Source: Dimargaris cristalligena
Lineage: Eukaryota > Kickxellomycota > Dimargaritomycetes > Dimargaritales > Dimargaritaceae
Direction: 5' to 3'
Length of the DNA: 64,000 nucleotides
Assembly (NCBI GenBank): GCA_027576995.1
Contig: JANBQC010000013.1
Span: 1-64,000 of the forward strand
The notes beneath the pieces are model-generated. The model did not search any database, was not told where the DNA came from, and saw only the letters and a program-made list of their open reading frames with translations. Position numbers and translations under genes: made by a program. Positions 43,312-54,053 of the stretch are shown here, one piece after another. Numbering within the stretch: position 1 is the first letter of the stretch; each line of letters opens with the position of its first letter.

Positions 43312-45046
43312 ATGGAACCCAATACCCTTGCCCAACTAAGTCGATTCACCACTGCGGTCAAGGAAAAGGCCGCCGCTCTAAATGCCACGATCGAGCAGTA
43401 CGAGGCCTTCCAAGCCGATTACCGAGCCCTAGCCGACCAACTCTCCACGTTTTCCCACCAACTTTCCTATGACGTCCAAATTCCCATGGGCCCACTGGCC
43501 TTTATGCCCGGGTCCATTGTCCACACCAATGAAGTAATGGTCCTTCTAGGGGATAACTGGTTTGTCGAACGATCCGCCCACCAGGCCCAGGCCATTGCGA
43601 CTCGGCGGGTGGCGTACGTGGAAGGTAAGCTTCGTGACTTACGGTCGGAACTGGAGCTCATGGGGAGTCAGTTGGGGATCGCGGACCACCTGGACAGTAT
43701 GCGGAATGAACAGTTCAATGAAGACGGGGAACCTATTGTAGATATTATCGAGAAAATTGACGATTCCGACGACGAAAGCGGTGGCGACCGCACTACCCAG
43801 GCCCGGGCCCCGGTGGCCCCGAGCCATGGATCGCTTCGTTCCTCAGCTGTGCGATCCAGCGTTGTGGAAAAGTCGCTTCCATCGAGCCTCGGCCAGGCTG
43901 AACAAGACATGTTAGACCGACTTTGGCAACTGGAGTTGGAAGATGACGAAGAACAAGTATACTCTTCGGAGAGCGAAGTCGAAGGCGAGGAGCATACCGT
44001 CGGCGAGATGAAGGAGGGGGAAGAAGTAGAGGAAGAGGTAGTCGAGATGGACGACATGGTCGAGGAAAATAAACCGGAGGAGCCCCAGCAATGGAAATCC
44101 CTTTCTCAAACACTCGACGCTGCCCTTGCTACCGAAAACGCGGCACTGGATCTCGCGGTTCAAGAAATGTACCTACAGGAAGCCCAGACCATGACGCCCC
44201 CTCAGCTTTCCCCGATCCAGACGGGCCAGTCGAGTCTACGTTCATCAATGAAATCGCCCCTAACCCCACCGGCGACCAAGAAGAACGTCAGTTTCGACGA
44301 TTCCCGTAACGAAGTGTTCGAAGACACACGCCAGACGTCCCCGGAATCTCCCGTAGAGCTGCCCGAACTCAATTTTTCCCATCGGTCTAACCGGGCCCGG
44401 ATAGTCATGCTGTCCCCGGGACAACCGGGTGGTTCTTTATCAACGGGGACCTCGTCCCCCAATTCCCGATCCAGCTCGGAGTCCAGTGCCGATATTCTCG
44501 AACGCATGCGCACCGGTCGGCAAATTCCTACCAAGTCCAACGATGCTCTACCTGCCACCAAAACATCGGGGACCATTACTCCAGTGACGGAGCGAGTCGT
44601 CGAAAAGGTGGTGGAGGCTCCCATCGATTCCGGGGATATCAGCGACGAAAACGACGCCCTTGAACAACAATTTTTGGTCCGAGAAGTCTCCCAACTTTAT
44701 AATCAGCGGCGACAAGCCATGGCCGCTTCCCGGGGCGATTTTTTCCCTAAGGACGAGCCCCAATCCTCTGTCCCAGTGGACCAGGTAAGCTATTGTTATT
44801 ATGCTTTTAGGGTTTATTTGGCCATCGTAAGGTATTTAATGGGGTGCCATTTTTTGAAAATAATTATTGCGAAATTGTCGTATCGGCATACTGCATACTG
44901 GGTAATATCAATCTAACCACTATCTTTTCATATGTATCTATTCTTTATCTGTGCCATTGTATACCCAGGATACCGACGATACTAAGCCAAAGAAAGTGTC
45001 CCGATTCAAGGCGGCCCGGATGGCCGGGAAACGCGGCAGCATATAA
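43312..45046 (+). CDS. URI1: Unconventional prefoldin RPB5 interactor (URI1 / Bud27 type)
   Basis: Two exons, 43312-44784 and 44969-45046, in phase and encoding 516 aa. URI is an alpha-class prefoldin-like scaffold that binds the RPB5 subunit of RNA polymerases and the R2TP complex, assisting polymerase assembly and nutrient signalling. Residues about 1-130 form the prefoldin module: two helices around a hairpin with MGPLAFMPGSIVHTNEVMVL and LLGDNWFVERSA, a signature of the URI subgroup. A long acidic and Ser-rich region follows (EEEVVEMDDMVEENKPEEP and others). The short last exon encodes VSRFKAARMAGKRG, matching the conserved C-terminal box. The start MEPNTLAQLSRFTTAVKEKA is the first in-frame ATG. 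Confidence 0.9.
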
Positions 45047-46500
45047 GAAATTCGGCCGCCCTGTGTTCAGGGACATCTTTACTTTTCAATAACCTTATTG
45101 TGAATTATCTTATCCCAGTAAATCTAATGCTAACTTTATTTATTCTAGGGGTTGTAGCCAGTTAGGCCACCCAAATTAAAGTGGTGGCACCGTGTATTGA
45201 TTTTCCTAGAATTCCATGGAGCTGAGGGAATATTAAAGTGAATCGTCATTCCATCCAAACTCCCGAGTCCATGGCCAAGTATCGCATTAAGGCCTCTTGT
45301 GCTCGTTGCCGCAGGGAGGTCCCGTGATGGTGGTGGAAAGGTCATATGCCGAACTGGTACCAATTGGCTGGCCAAGCAATCATCTAGAAGCTATACATCG
45401 AAAGAGGTGAACGATGTGCGGGTCCACATTCTACGCTTAGAACATATCCACCTGAGTTGCCTACGGAAGGTGGCAATGTGGATGGTGCCTGGTGATGATA
45501 ATTTCATGTGCTACATGTGGTGCAGATTACTAGTGAGGATATCAATTCCATATGCAGCGGGAGGGTTACTTGTTATATTCGAAGGTGATATATCCAAGAG
45601 AAATGGATGGGATTGCGTATCGGTCTTCTCATTTTAGAATGACCCACCTGTACCAACTGGGCTAGGCTAATTTTATTCAGTGTGCGGTCTATTACTTGGC
45701 CAAATGGTATATTCTCTGAAACTATACTTCTAGGAAAGGCAGTCAAGTAACCGGCTGTACGCCCAATCCCAATCCCACCCGCAGAGGATGGGGTTAAGGC
45801 TCCTGTTGGTGTAGTTGATATTATCTGGTGGGGTTTCTCCCCTCGCTAATATATACGTATCCGTAAATTCCGAGACCACGAGGGTGGCCCAGAATCAACC
45901 AAGCGAAAACTCACCCTATATCTCTACTGTTCGCATGCGTATGCGTTGAAACTAATCATCGACTGGGCAGGGATTTCGACGGTGGATACCGCCTCGCAAG
46001 CCGAACCACCGTGTGCCGAGCCCAGCGACCGGGTATTCACGAGGTTTAATTTTGCTTTTCTTCCAATGTGGAACGTACCGCTAGGCTATCTTTAGGAAAT
46101 TATTACTACTTTGGGCTCTGCAACCACAGCCAGGGTGGTTAATATCCGGGTAACGTATTATTTCGTCGTGTTTGTCCTTGTATTGCACTCTATTTTTGTA
46201 GCACCTTGCACATTATTTAGGCAAACAACCATCCCCTCGAATATAAATACGGGGCCTGTGTACTTCGGCATAACATCTCAGTGGTCCTTAACATTACAGC
46301 ACATTTTCTCCTATCTCTGGCATTACCATTCTCTTTGGTTTCTTTCGTTCGGCCCTTTAGGGTACCATTTCTACCAATACACTTCTATAACTCAATAATA
46401 CGTTTACTTATTTTGAATCCTCAATTTATCTAAGCCTAGTTCACATCATACGCATACTTATCTAAACTTAGCACACTGGATAGCTAAGTGTAATAACCAT
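45047..46500. other. Spacer between URI1 and the M36 peptidase gene
   Basis: 1.45 kb of mixed composition. Frames up to 112 codons occur, but none has a recognisable motif. The last 100 bp before the peptidase ATG are AT- and CT-rich, as expected of a promoter. No RNA gene was recognised. Confidence 0.4.
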
Positions 46501-48606
46501 ATGGCTATACTACCAGCAGTTCGAGTACTCCCATTTCTGTACGCGGGGGCAGGCCTCTGGTTCGGGGCACTGCATCCCGTAGCGGGTAAACGGCTGGGTA
46601 AAATTGCTAGTTTTGGTCCTAGTTTGTCCTACCGTGAGTATCAAATTCTAGACAGTGAGCCATCCATGTCGGCCGGATTCGCGGGAGATAGTGGCTTGGG
46701 GGCATTCGCCACCAGCCCCTTCTTAGGCGACCCTTCACACGGTTCCTCGCCTGGCCTCAAGCGGCTACAGGATCACCGCCGCCAGCTCACCGGACCCCGG
46801 ACACAAGCGGAAACGGTCGCCGTGGATTTCGCCCAGCAGCGGTTTCAACTTTCGACGGCCGAGCTTTTTGTTTCATCGAGTGTGGACTCCAATTTCGGGG
46901 CTAGTCACGTCTATCTCCGCCAGCTAGTCAATGGTTTACCCTTGCAGAACGGGGTCATGAACGTTAATGTGGCATCCGGTGGTGAGATCCTGTCGTTTGG
47001 CAGCTCCTTCACCCGGCCCGGATCCTTGGATGGGGATACTATCGATGACTCATACTCGTCACCACCTCTTCGGCGTCGTTCCATAGAATCAGTGCAATCC
47101 AGCGGTGCTTTAATCAAGGGGTTAACCCCGGTGGAGGCCTTCATCATCCTGGCTGAGCACATTGGGTATCAAATTGAAGGACCGGACGCTATCCAGGTAG
47201 ACGTCCGCACCGTGTCCGAGATCCCTCTATTATTCGAGTACACAATCACGAACATTACTGCGGCGGAACTCGACCCCGCCTACGAGGTGATCGTCTGTCC
47301 GGGCAGTTTAGTAGTTGAAGTCGAAGCGGTCGACACGGGGTTTACCGTTCAGTTTTACGACGGCGAGGTTTGGTTGGAGGGATTTGTTTCAACCTCCACA
47401 CGCCAGGTACGAGCCATAACTAACTGGGCCGCCGACGCATCGTACCGAGTATTCCCCATGGGGACCATCAGTGAACTTGATGGCCCCCGACAGTTGGTGG
47501 TGGAGCCCGAGGATCATGTGGCATCCCCCGTAGGTTGGAGCACCCAACTACCTACCGGCAATGCCTCCACCACCGACGGCAATAACGTACACGCCCAAGA
47601 GAACTGGTCGGGCAAGCCCAACTGGAAAAAAAACTATCGGCCGCAGGTCTCGAACACCCGGACGTTTGATTTTCCCCTGGTGGACCCCCAGGATCGGTCG
47701 AATTCGGTGGATGCCGCGGTCACCAACCTGTTTTACTGGTGCAATCTGATGCACGACATTTTCTATCACTACGGGTTTGATGAAGGTGCGGGTAATTTCC
47801 AGGACGATAATTTCGGCCGAGGGGGCACTGGGCAGGATGCCGTGGTGGCGTTTGCTCAGATGGGGTCCGGACACAACAGTGCCGTGTTTGTCACGCCGCC
47901 CGACGGTCGTCAACCCGTGATGCGCATGTACCTCTGGGATAAGACGGGTCCGTTACGGGATGGGGCTTTGAGTAGCGACATCATCATTCATGAGTACACC
48001 CACGGGGTCTCGACTCGTCTTACCGGCGGGGTGAAGAATGTCGGCTGTTTGGGCTGGGACGAAGCGGCTGCCATGGGCGAGGGCTGGGGGGATTTCTTCG
48101 CCGTCATTTTCCATTTGAATGCCAAATCCGCACCCACTCAACCAATCGTTATCGGTGCCTACGTGACCAATGGAGCGGGCCTGCGGCCTTACCCCTATAC
48201 CACCGATTTAGCCCGCAACCCGGCAACCTACACCGACGTCTATCGTTCCGGCAGCCCTTTTAAAGGCTCCCACGAGAACGGTCTTATTTGGGCCAGTATG
48301 CTCTACGAAGTGTACTGGAACCTGGTGGCCGAATTAGGCTTTACCCCCGATTGGCATTCAGCCAGTCTGGAGCACGGTAATACTCTGGCGGTGATGGTTG
48401 TGGTGGCCGGTATGAAATTCCAACCGTGCTACCCCACCTTTATCCAGGCCCGTGACGCTATTCTTCAGGCTGAATCAACTATTGCCGCGGGCGCTTATAA
48501 GTGTGCCATTTGGCGCGGCTTCGCAAAGCGTGGGCTCGGAACCCAAGCCTCATACCTAAGATCTCGACGGACGGCGGATTTTAGTGTGCCTCCCGAGTGC
48601 CAGTAA
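46501..48606 (+). CDS. Secreted fungalysin-type metallopeptidase (family M36)
   Basis: A single exon of 701 aa. The N-terminus, MAILPAVRVLPFLYAGAGLW, fits a signal peptide. An FTP-type propeptide covers roughly residues 40-250 (VYLRQLVNGLPLQNGVMNVN is characteristic). The catalytic domain begins near NARVHAQENW-like sequence (NNVHAQENWSGKPNWKKNYR). The zinc site is IIHEYTHGVSTRL at residues 497-501, with HEYTH supplying two His ligands and the catalytic Glu. GEGWGD, with its Glu near residue 527, supplies the third ligand. HENGLIWASMLYEVYWNL is also typical of M36. Fungalysins are secreted, self-processed zinc endopeptidases that degrade extracellular proteins. No catalytic residue is missing, so it should be active. 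Confidence 0.96.
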   Translation: MAILPAVRVLPFLYAGAGLWFGALHPVAGKRLGKIASFGPSLSYREYQILDSEPSMSAGFAGDSGLGAFATSPFLGDPSHGSSPGLKRLQDHRRQLTGPRTQAETVAVDFAQQRFQLSTAELFVSSSVDSNFGASHVYLRQLVNGLPLQNGVMNVNVASGGEILSFGSSFTRPGSLDGDTIDDSYSSPPLRRRSIESVQSSGALIKGLTPVEAFIILAEHIGYQIEGPDAIQVDVRTVSEIPLLFEYTITNITAAELDPAYEVIVCPGSLVVEVEAVDTGFTVQFYDGEVWLEGFVSTSTRQVRAITNWAADASYRVFPMGTISELDGPRQLVVEPEDHVASPVGWSTQLPTGNASTTDGNNVHAQENWSGKPNWKKNYRPQVSNTRTFDFPLVDPQDRSNSVDAAVTNLFYWCNLMHDIFYHYGFDEGAGNFQDDNFGRGGTGQDAVVAFAQMGSGHNSAVFVTPPDGRQPVMRMYLWDKTGPLRDGALSSDIIIHEYTHGVSTRLTGGVKNVGCLGWDEAAAMGEGWGDFFAVIFHLNAKSAPTQPIVIGAYVTNGAGLRPYPYTTDLARNPATYTDVYRSGSPFKGSHENGLIWASMLYEVYWNLVAELGFTPDWHSASLEHGNTLAVMVVVAGMKFQPCYPTFIQARDAILQAESTIAAGAYKCAIWRGFAKRGLGTQASYLRSRRTADFSVPPECQ

Positions 48607-48966
48607 TTGGCCTGGCAATTGGGGGAATCCCTACTTGTAGCATAGCGTTTTGTAAATTTATAGGGGTTAGGACATCACTGATGCCAATCTACCCAAGCCT
48701 AGTAGCTAACTTAACTTATTCGTGCGTGTATTTGCGGATTCCTCAGGGAGACATGTACATTCTTGTATTATTACTCAGGCCCGGTTTACCCGGACATGTA
48801 GTCTATTTATATATTCAGTATTTATTTTTTCTTTCTTCAATAGTCAACGTATTGGTGGACTATGTATCGGTATTAATAAATTTAATATACAGAATTGGTT
48901 ATTGAGTGGGCGAATGAATTTACGCCAGATGGCCTATAATTAATGTAAAAGTCGACATCAATATCT
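48607..48966. other. Convergent 3' spacer
   Basis: A short tail-to-tail spacer between the M36 gene and the PPR-like gene. The AT-rich sequence TATTAATAAATTTAATA near 48870 is a candidate polyadenylation region. Nothing else is recognised. Confidence 0.45.
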
Positions 48967-51015
48967 TTACACGTCAAAGGAAAGATGGGGCATAGCGCGG
49001 AACCGGGCCGGTGGAGATGTAAGTGGGTTCTCTAGACTATCGGGGTACAACCGGGTTCGAAGAGCCCTTAAGCGAATGACATCCGCTTCAGCGTGAAGGC
49101 TCTGAGCAAGTGCTAGGGATTCATCAATGGAGGTTAGTGACGGGGTCAGATCGCGGACCAGCATATCGGCCAAAAGATCCATAGTTTCAGGTAGCCAAGC
49201 GATCCGAGCTAGGCTGGCCAGAAGTATAGTATATAACTGGGGGTCAACTTGCTGGACTTCACGGCGTAAGTGGTCAAAACATATGAGGGCCCCCATGATC
49301 TGGTGCTTGTCGACATAGTACTGGATTTCTAGGGCGCGCAGTTCGGGGGATCGGGGAACTTCAGGGAGTACCCGAAGTTGGTTGTGAAAGTTATAGTAAG
49401 TATCGCGGTCCTGATATTGTAGGGCTGAGCGGATTAAAGTGACCCATACGGTGGCTGAGGGCATATGTCCGAGTTGCCGCATCTTTGCCAGAGCAGTTTC
49501 AGCTTGTACTAAGCGATTATAGCTGGCCAGCGCACAAACCAGGCGCTCCCAGCTTAGGGACGTTAGCGGGGCAGGATGATCCATGAGTTCTTGGGAGTAC
49601 TGGTCCACCTGGGAAGCGAGTTCCAGTTGAGAATAAGCATACACAAACCGCGCCTTGGTATTCGGATCGCAGGTGCCTCCGACTCGGCCCATTCCTTCCT
49701 CGGCGGCCCGAAGTAAGGGTACTTGGTCAAACTTAACGGCGGCCTCAAGCACCACTTGTAGGATGGGATCCGCGGACTGGGAATTAAGAAACGGTAGCAT
49801 CGACTGGTATAGCCCCTGAAACTGGTGGAAGTCGTTTGAAAGCAAATGGCTGGCGAGGAGGCGAGTGGCGGAAATGGTACTAAGGTTGGGCAGTTGGTCT
49901 TGGAGCGCAGCTCGCAATTGTTCCGGACCGCCGCCCTGGGAATGTAGGCCTAGAGCGATTAGGAACTCGGTCAATAATGTGGAACTGGGGGGCAGGGACT
50001 GGCGATTGTAGTCTTGGTATAGCGCCTCGATCCAGGTACCACGCTGGCGGTGGCCGCAGAGATGCAGTAAAGCCAGATACATAGGTTCGGTGAATACACC
50101 GCTACAACAGGTTTTGATTTCACGGTACACTTCAAGAGCTAGGGTCTCCAGATTAGTGAAGCTCGCAACCCATATCAGCGCTTCATAATCTTGCTGTCGA
50201 AGGGTCTTACATGCGAACCGGGGGAATCGATGCACCGACAGTGATAAGCTGGAATCGGGGCTGAAACTGTGGGCCGCTACTAGTGCTACACCGAATTGGG
50301 GCTCGGTTAGGACGTGCTCCTTGTTTACTAAAAGTTGGACAAGTCGAGTGTATTCAGCGCTGTCGGGTAGGAGAGACTTGGGATCATCCCGATACAAATG
50401 TTGGAGGCCCTTTCCTAATAGAAGCAGTTGTACAGGTGACCATTCCAGACCAGGCAAGGTCCCCGCTTGTGATGTTGGATCGGGTTTATTCAGGGCTGGG
50501 CTAGTTAGTGGTGGGCTAGACAGGGCCTGGGCAACCTGATCAACTACCTGCTGTAAATCGAAACCCCAAGGGACATCTAAATTCAAATAGAGGTCGCTGC
50601 TTTGATCTATTCGCATGGGTGGGTTAGCTAACGTAGGCAAGGGAACCTGGCCCAATGGGTGGAATATATCCGCGAGTATCCGATGGGTTGATGGCACTGG
50701 TTCGGGGTCCTTTACCGGTCGTTGGGAATTAGTCGTGGGGCTTGTTCCAAAAGGTTCGCCTGCAGCCAACTGTGGGTTGAAAAGTTTCGTGGCCTCAAGT
50801 ACACGTGACAATTCAGGGGCACGATCTAAAGAAACGGTAGACTCAATGGGAGTCGTCGGGAGGGGTCGTGGTTTATAACAAAGTGGAGCTTGGGAAAATG
50901 AGCGTTTAGGAGTAAAGGACTGGTTATTCAGGCAATGCCGAGGCTGATGATGGAAGGCCCGGACGGCGCCGGACCTTATTTTAACGAGTAAATGGGCCAG
51001 TTGTTGGGGTGCCAT
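48967..51015 (-). CDS. Mitochondrial PPR-like helical-repeat protein
   Basis: A single exon of 682 aa. The N-terminus is rich in Arg, His and Ser without acids (MAPQQLAHLLVKIRSGAVRA, HHQPRH, KRSFSQAP), typical of a mitochondrial presequence. The body is a helical solenoid. Segments such as SWERLVCALASYNRLVQAE, ALAKMRQLGHMPSATVWVTL and ALICFDHLRREVQQVDPQLY fit pentatricopeptide repeats, in which paired helices of about 35 residues bind single-stranded RNA. Repeats are degenerate upstream. Fungal proteins of this type act in mitochondrial mRNA stability or translation; the specific target cannot be told. It is divergent from the ClC gene. Confidence 0.8.
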   Translation of the reverse strand: MAPQQLAHLLVKIRSGAVRAFHHQPRHCLNNQSFTPKRSFSQAPLCYKPRPLPTTPIESTVSLDRAPELSRVLEATKLFNPQLAAGEPFGTSPTTNSQRPVKDPEPVPSTHRILADIFHPLGQVPLPTLANPPMRIDQSSDLYLNLDVPWGFDLQQVVDQVAQALSSPPLTSPALNKPDPTSQAGTLPGLEWSPVQLLLLGKGLQHLYRDDPKSLLPDSAEYTRLVQLLVNKEHVLTEPQFGVALVAAHSFSPDSSLSLSVHRFPRFACKTLRQQDYEALIWVASFTNLETLALEVYREIKTCCSGVFTEPMYLALLHLCGHRQRGTWIEALYQDYNRQSLPPSSTLLTEFLIALGLHSQGGGPEQLRAALQDQLPNLSTISATRLLASHLLSNDFHQFQGLYQSMLPFLNSQSADPILQVVLEAAVKFDQVPLLRAAEEGMGRVGGTCDPNTKARFVYAYSQLELASQVDQYSQELMDHPAPLTSLSWERLVCALASYNRLVQAETALAKMRQLGHMPSATVWVTLIRSALQYQDRDTYYNFHNQLRVLPEVPRSPELRALEIQYYVDKHQIMGALICFDHLRREVQQVDPQLYTILLASLARIAWLPETMDLLADMLVRDLTPSLTSIDESLALAQSLHAEADVIRLRALRTRLYPDSLENPLTSPPARFRAMPHLSFDV

Positions 51016-51695
51016 GTCGAATATTAGTATATATAGCAGTACTTAAAATAGGTATATTTAAACGAGTTAGATTAAGGCTCTGTTGAAAGAACGGCTGAAT
51101 TCCATTCTCGCATTAGTATTGAAAAGTAGCTCATTCACTATGTATCTAATAATAGCTCAGCTAATTCGGGTGTAGTTGCCCCCCTATCAAATTGCTTACC
51201 CTAGATTTTTTCGGAATACTTTGTTGAACATGGAGCGCCCGTAGCCCACGTGATATCCCCTTATAGGCCTGGTGCCGTTTGATGAATGATGCCCAAACCT
51301 ACTTTGCTATATCTAATCGGTAAGGTAGAGCGGAATAGATAGGTGGTGTAATTCCACCCCCTTAATACTTTGGTCCAATATCAATGACGAAACTGCCAAG
51401 CACTCCGTAGTCCGGGGCTTGGGCGATGATGTAAACCACGGTGTCAGGGCTCTCTGCTCCTATTATTTAGTTTCTTCCTTGGTGCTTCATTCTGCTGCTC
51501 ATCTGCCCCATCATACTCTGCGCTGGTAGTTGTAAACCCTACGGCGGCATCAATCCCAATCCACGGCTGGCAGCCTTTGTTCCTCCTCCCATGAATTTCA
51601 CCCTCTCCTTTAAACAATAGCCACATTTCACCTGAACTGACATGCGTTAAACACACACATAAACCCACGCACACGCGCACACTTTTAAAAACGTT
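51016..51695. promoter_or_regulatory. Divergent promoter region (PPR-like / ClC)
   Basis: 680 bp between two start codons. The ClC-proximal part holds an AC-rich tract (ACACACACAT ... CACACGCGCACAC, 51653-51681), then TTTTAAAAA and the ATG. A TATATATA stretch just precedes the PPR-like start. No specific factor site is claimed. Confidence 0.4.
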
Positions 51696-54053
51696 ATGCC
51701 GACCATTTCTGCCACCGACCCTCCCCGCCCGAATCTACAACGGACTGCGGAGGATGACGCCGCCATTAGCCAGATTGCACGATACGAAGATTTTACCACT
51801 GTCGACTGGATTCAAGACGCCCAACGCGAACGGACCCGGGTACGGGCGCTCCATGCCTCCTTCAATAGCACATGGTTCTCCCTTATCCAGCGGGTCTATG
51901 AGGCCAGTCAGGCCTGGTGGGTTGTCCTACTCGTCGGCCTCCTGGTCGGGATTAATGCCGCGCTGATCTCCATTGCTGCCGAATGGCTTAGTGATTTGAA
52001 ATTGGGCCACTGTTCGACCGGCTGGTGGCTGAATGAAAAGTTTTGCTGTTGGGAAAATTGGAACACCCATGGGTCGTGCGATGACTGGCGACCCTGGAGC
52101 ACCATAATCGGCCTGGCACACGACAATTTAATGGTGAATTGGCTCGTCTACGTCGCCATGGCCACCGGCCTCGCCCTGGCCTGCGCATTCCTGGTGCGGG
52201 AGTACGCTCCATACGCTGCCGGATCGGGTATTCCCGAGATTAAAAGCATCCTCAGCGGGTTTGTCATTAAAGGCTTCATGGGGGGCTGGACCTTGCTCAT
52301 TAAGAGTGTGGGTCTGACCCTGGCCGTTTCGTCGGGCCTGAGCGTGGGTAAAGAAGGGCCCTCGGTGCACGTGGCTTGCTGCGTTGGCAACGTCGTGTCC
52401 CGCATGTTTAGCAAGTTTAAGTACAATCGGGCCAAGCAGCGCGAAATCCTGTCGGCCGCATCCGCTGCTGGTGTGGCCGTGGCCTTTGCCGCCCCGATTG
52501 GCGGGGTGCTGTTTTCCTTAGAAGAACTCAGTTCCTACTTTCCCTTGAAAACCCTCTGGCGGAGTTTCTTCTGTGCTTTAATTGCCACCGTCAGTCTGCA
52601 GGCCTTCAATCCCTTCCGAACAGGCAAACTCGTCATGTTCCAGGCCTATTACGACAAGGACTGGCACTTCTTCGAGGTCATCTTTTTCATTATTATCGGC
52701 ATCTTCGGGGCCCTGTATGGTGCTTTGGTAATCAAGTTCAACATCAAGGTCGCTGCCTTCCGGAAACGCTATCTGAAACCCTATGCCATGACTGAGGTGT
52801 CCGTTTTGGCCCTGAGTACGGCAATCATCTGCTACCTCAACATCTTCTTGCGAAATGACATGTCCGAGGTGCTGTCCTATCTATTACGCAGCTGCAAGGA
52901 CGGCGACTATTCCGGCCTTTGCCGGGTCGACTACACCCCCCGCATGATCTGGCTGCTATTCATGGCCACGGTTATCCGTATGACTCTGACCATCTTCTCC
53001 TACGGCACTAAAGTACCCTGCGGTATTTTTGTACCGAGTATGGCTGTGGGGGCCACGTTTGGTCGGATGGTCGGCCTAATGGTCCAATCTTTGCACCGGG
53101 CCCGGCCCCACTCTGTGCTCTTCGCAGCCTGCCCACCCGATAGCCCCTGCATTGAACCAGCCATCTACGCCTTCCTAGGCGCGGGTGCCTTTTTGGGCGG
53201 GGTCACCAAAATGACCATTTCGTTGGTGGTCATTATGTTCGAGCTCACGGGAGCCCTCAACTACATTGTACCCACCATGATCACCGTGATGGTCACCAAA
53301 GTAGCCGGGGACCTGTTTGGAAGCGGCGGCATATCCGATCACTTTATCAAACTCTACGGTCTGCCCTATATGGACAAGGAAGAACATCTATACGGAGTGC
53401 CTATTTCGCGGGTCATGGTGACCGAGCCCGTTGTACTCACTGCTCGGGGCCTGCGCCTCCATACTATTCAGCACCTCCTCGAGAATACCCAGATGATGGG
53501 ATTCCCCATCGTGGATACGCGGGCGGACATGCGCATCCAGGGGTACATTAACCGGTCCGAGCTTAAATACGCAATCCAAAAGGCCCGGGATCAGCACGGC
53601 ATCCAGGACGATGCCCAGTGCTTCTTCCAGACTGCTCCTTCGTTAACTGCCTACCGTATCGGTGGTGGGACCGGTGGTGACGGCGATGCCGGCATGGGAG
53701 GCAGTTCCTCACTCAACCCACCAATCTCGTATAGCTCGCCCTCCTCCATCGATTTCGGTCAGTGGGTCAACTCCGCCCCATTTATCGTTAGTCCCCGCCA
53801 GTCGGCCGAAACCGTCATGGAGATCTTTAAGAAGCTCGGTCCCCGGATGGTCCTGGTTGAAGGGGAAGGGGGTCGGCTCGAGGGTATCGTCACCCGTAAG
53901 GATATTTTACGTTTCCTTCACCTGCCGGCCCACGTATCCCGGCATGACTATTCGGCCAGCCCGGAACAGCCCACTTACCCTATCCCTACGGTACCCTCCG
54001 AAACCGAATTGGAAATGAGCGCTGTCCGTTCACGCCGATCACACCATCCGTAA
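51696..54053 (+). CDS. ClC-family chloride channel/transporter with CBS domains
   Basis: A single exon of 785 aa from MPTISATDPPRPNLQR. ClC proteins are homodimeric chloride channels or Cl-/H+ exchangers. The three anion-site signatures are present: GSGIPEIK at residues about 176-183, GKEGPSVH at about 218-225 with the gating glutamate E220, and PCGIFVPSMAVGATFGR. A second glutamate at the internal proton site appears in GGVLFSLEELSSYFP. By analogy with known exchangers this suggests an endosomal/Golgi/vacuolar Cl-/H+ antiporter like yeast Gef1 rather than a channel (inference). A cytosolic tail carries two CBS domains (from about residue 570: SRVMVTEPVVLTARG; then FIVSPRQSAETVMEIFKKLG to GIVTRKDILRFLHL). 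A Gly/Ser-rich linker separates them. Confidence 0.96.
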   Translation: MPTISATDPPRPNLQRTAEDDAAISQIARYEDFTTVDWIQDAQRERTRVRALHASFNSTWFSLIQRVYEASQAWWVVLLVGLLVGINAALISIAAEWLSDLKLGHCSTGWWLNEKFCCWENWNTHGSCDDWRPWSTIIGLAHDNLMVNWLVYVAMATGLALACAFLVREYAPYAAGSGIPEIKSILSGFVIKGFMGGWTLLIKSVGLTLAVSSGLSVGKEGPSVHVACCVGNVVSRMFSKFKYNRAKQREILSAASAAGVAVAFAAPIGGVLFSLEELSSYFPLKTLWRSFFCALIATVSLQAFNPFRTGKLVMFQAYYDKDWHFFEVIFFIIIGIFGALYGALVIKFNIKVAAFRKRYLKPYAMTEVSVLALSTAIICYLNIFLRNDMSEVLSYLLRSCKDGDYSGLCRVDYTPRMIWLLFMATVIRMTLTIFSYGTKVPCGIFVPSMAVGATFGRMVGLMVQSLHRARPHSVLFAACPPDSPCIEPAIYAFLGAGAFLGGVTKMTISLVVIMFELTGALNYIVPTMITVMVTKVAGDLFGSGGISDHFIKLYGLPYMDKEEHLYGVPISRVMVTEPVVLTARGLRLHTIQHLLENTQMMGFPIVDTRADMRIQGYINRSELKYAIQKARDQHGIQDDAQCFFQTAPSLTAYRIGGGTGGDGDAGMGGSSSLNPPISYSSPSSIDFGQWVNSAPFIVSPRQSAETVMEIFKKLGPRMVLVEGEGGRLEGIVTRKDILRFLHLPAHVSRHDYSASPEQPTYPIPTVPSETELEMSAVRSRRSHHP

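Noticed and set aside
46111..46398. 95-codon hydrophobic frame upstream of the M36 gene
   Set aside because: It lacks an ATG at its listed start, is AT-rich and has no homology I recognise.
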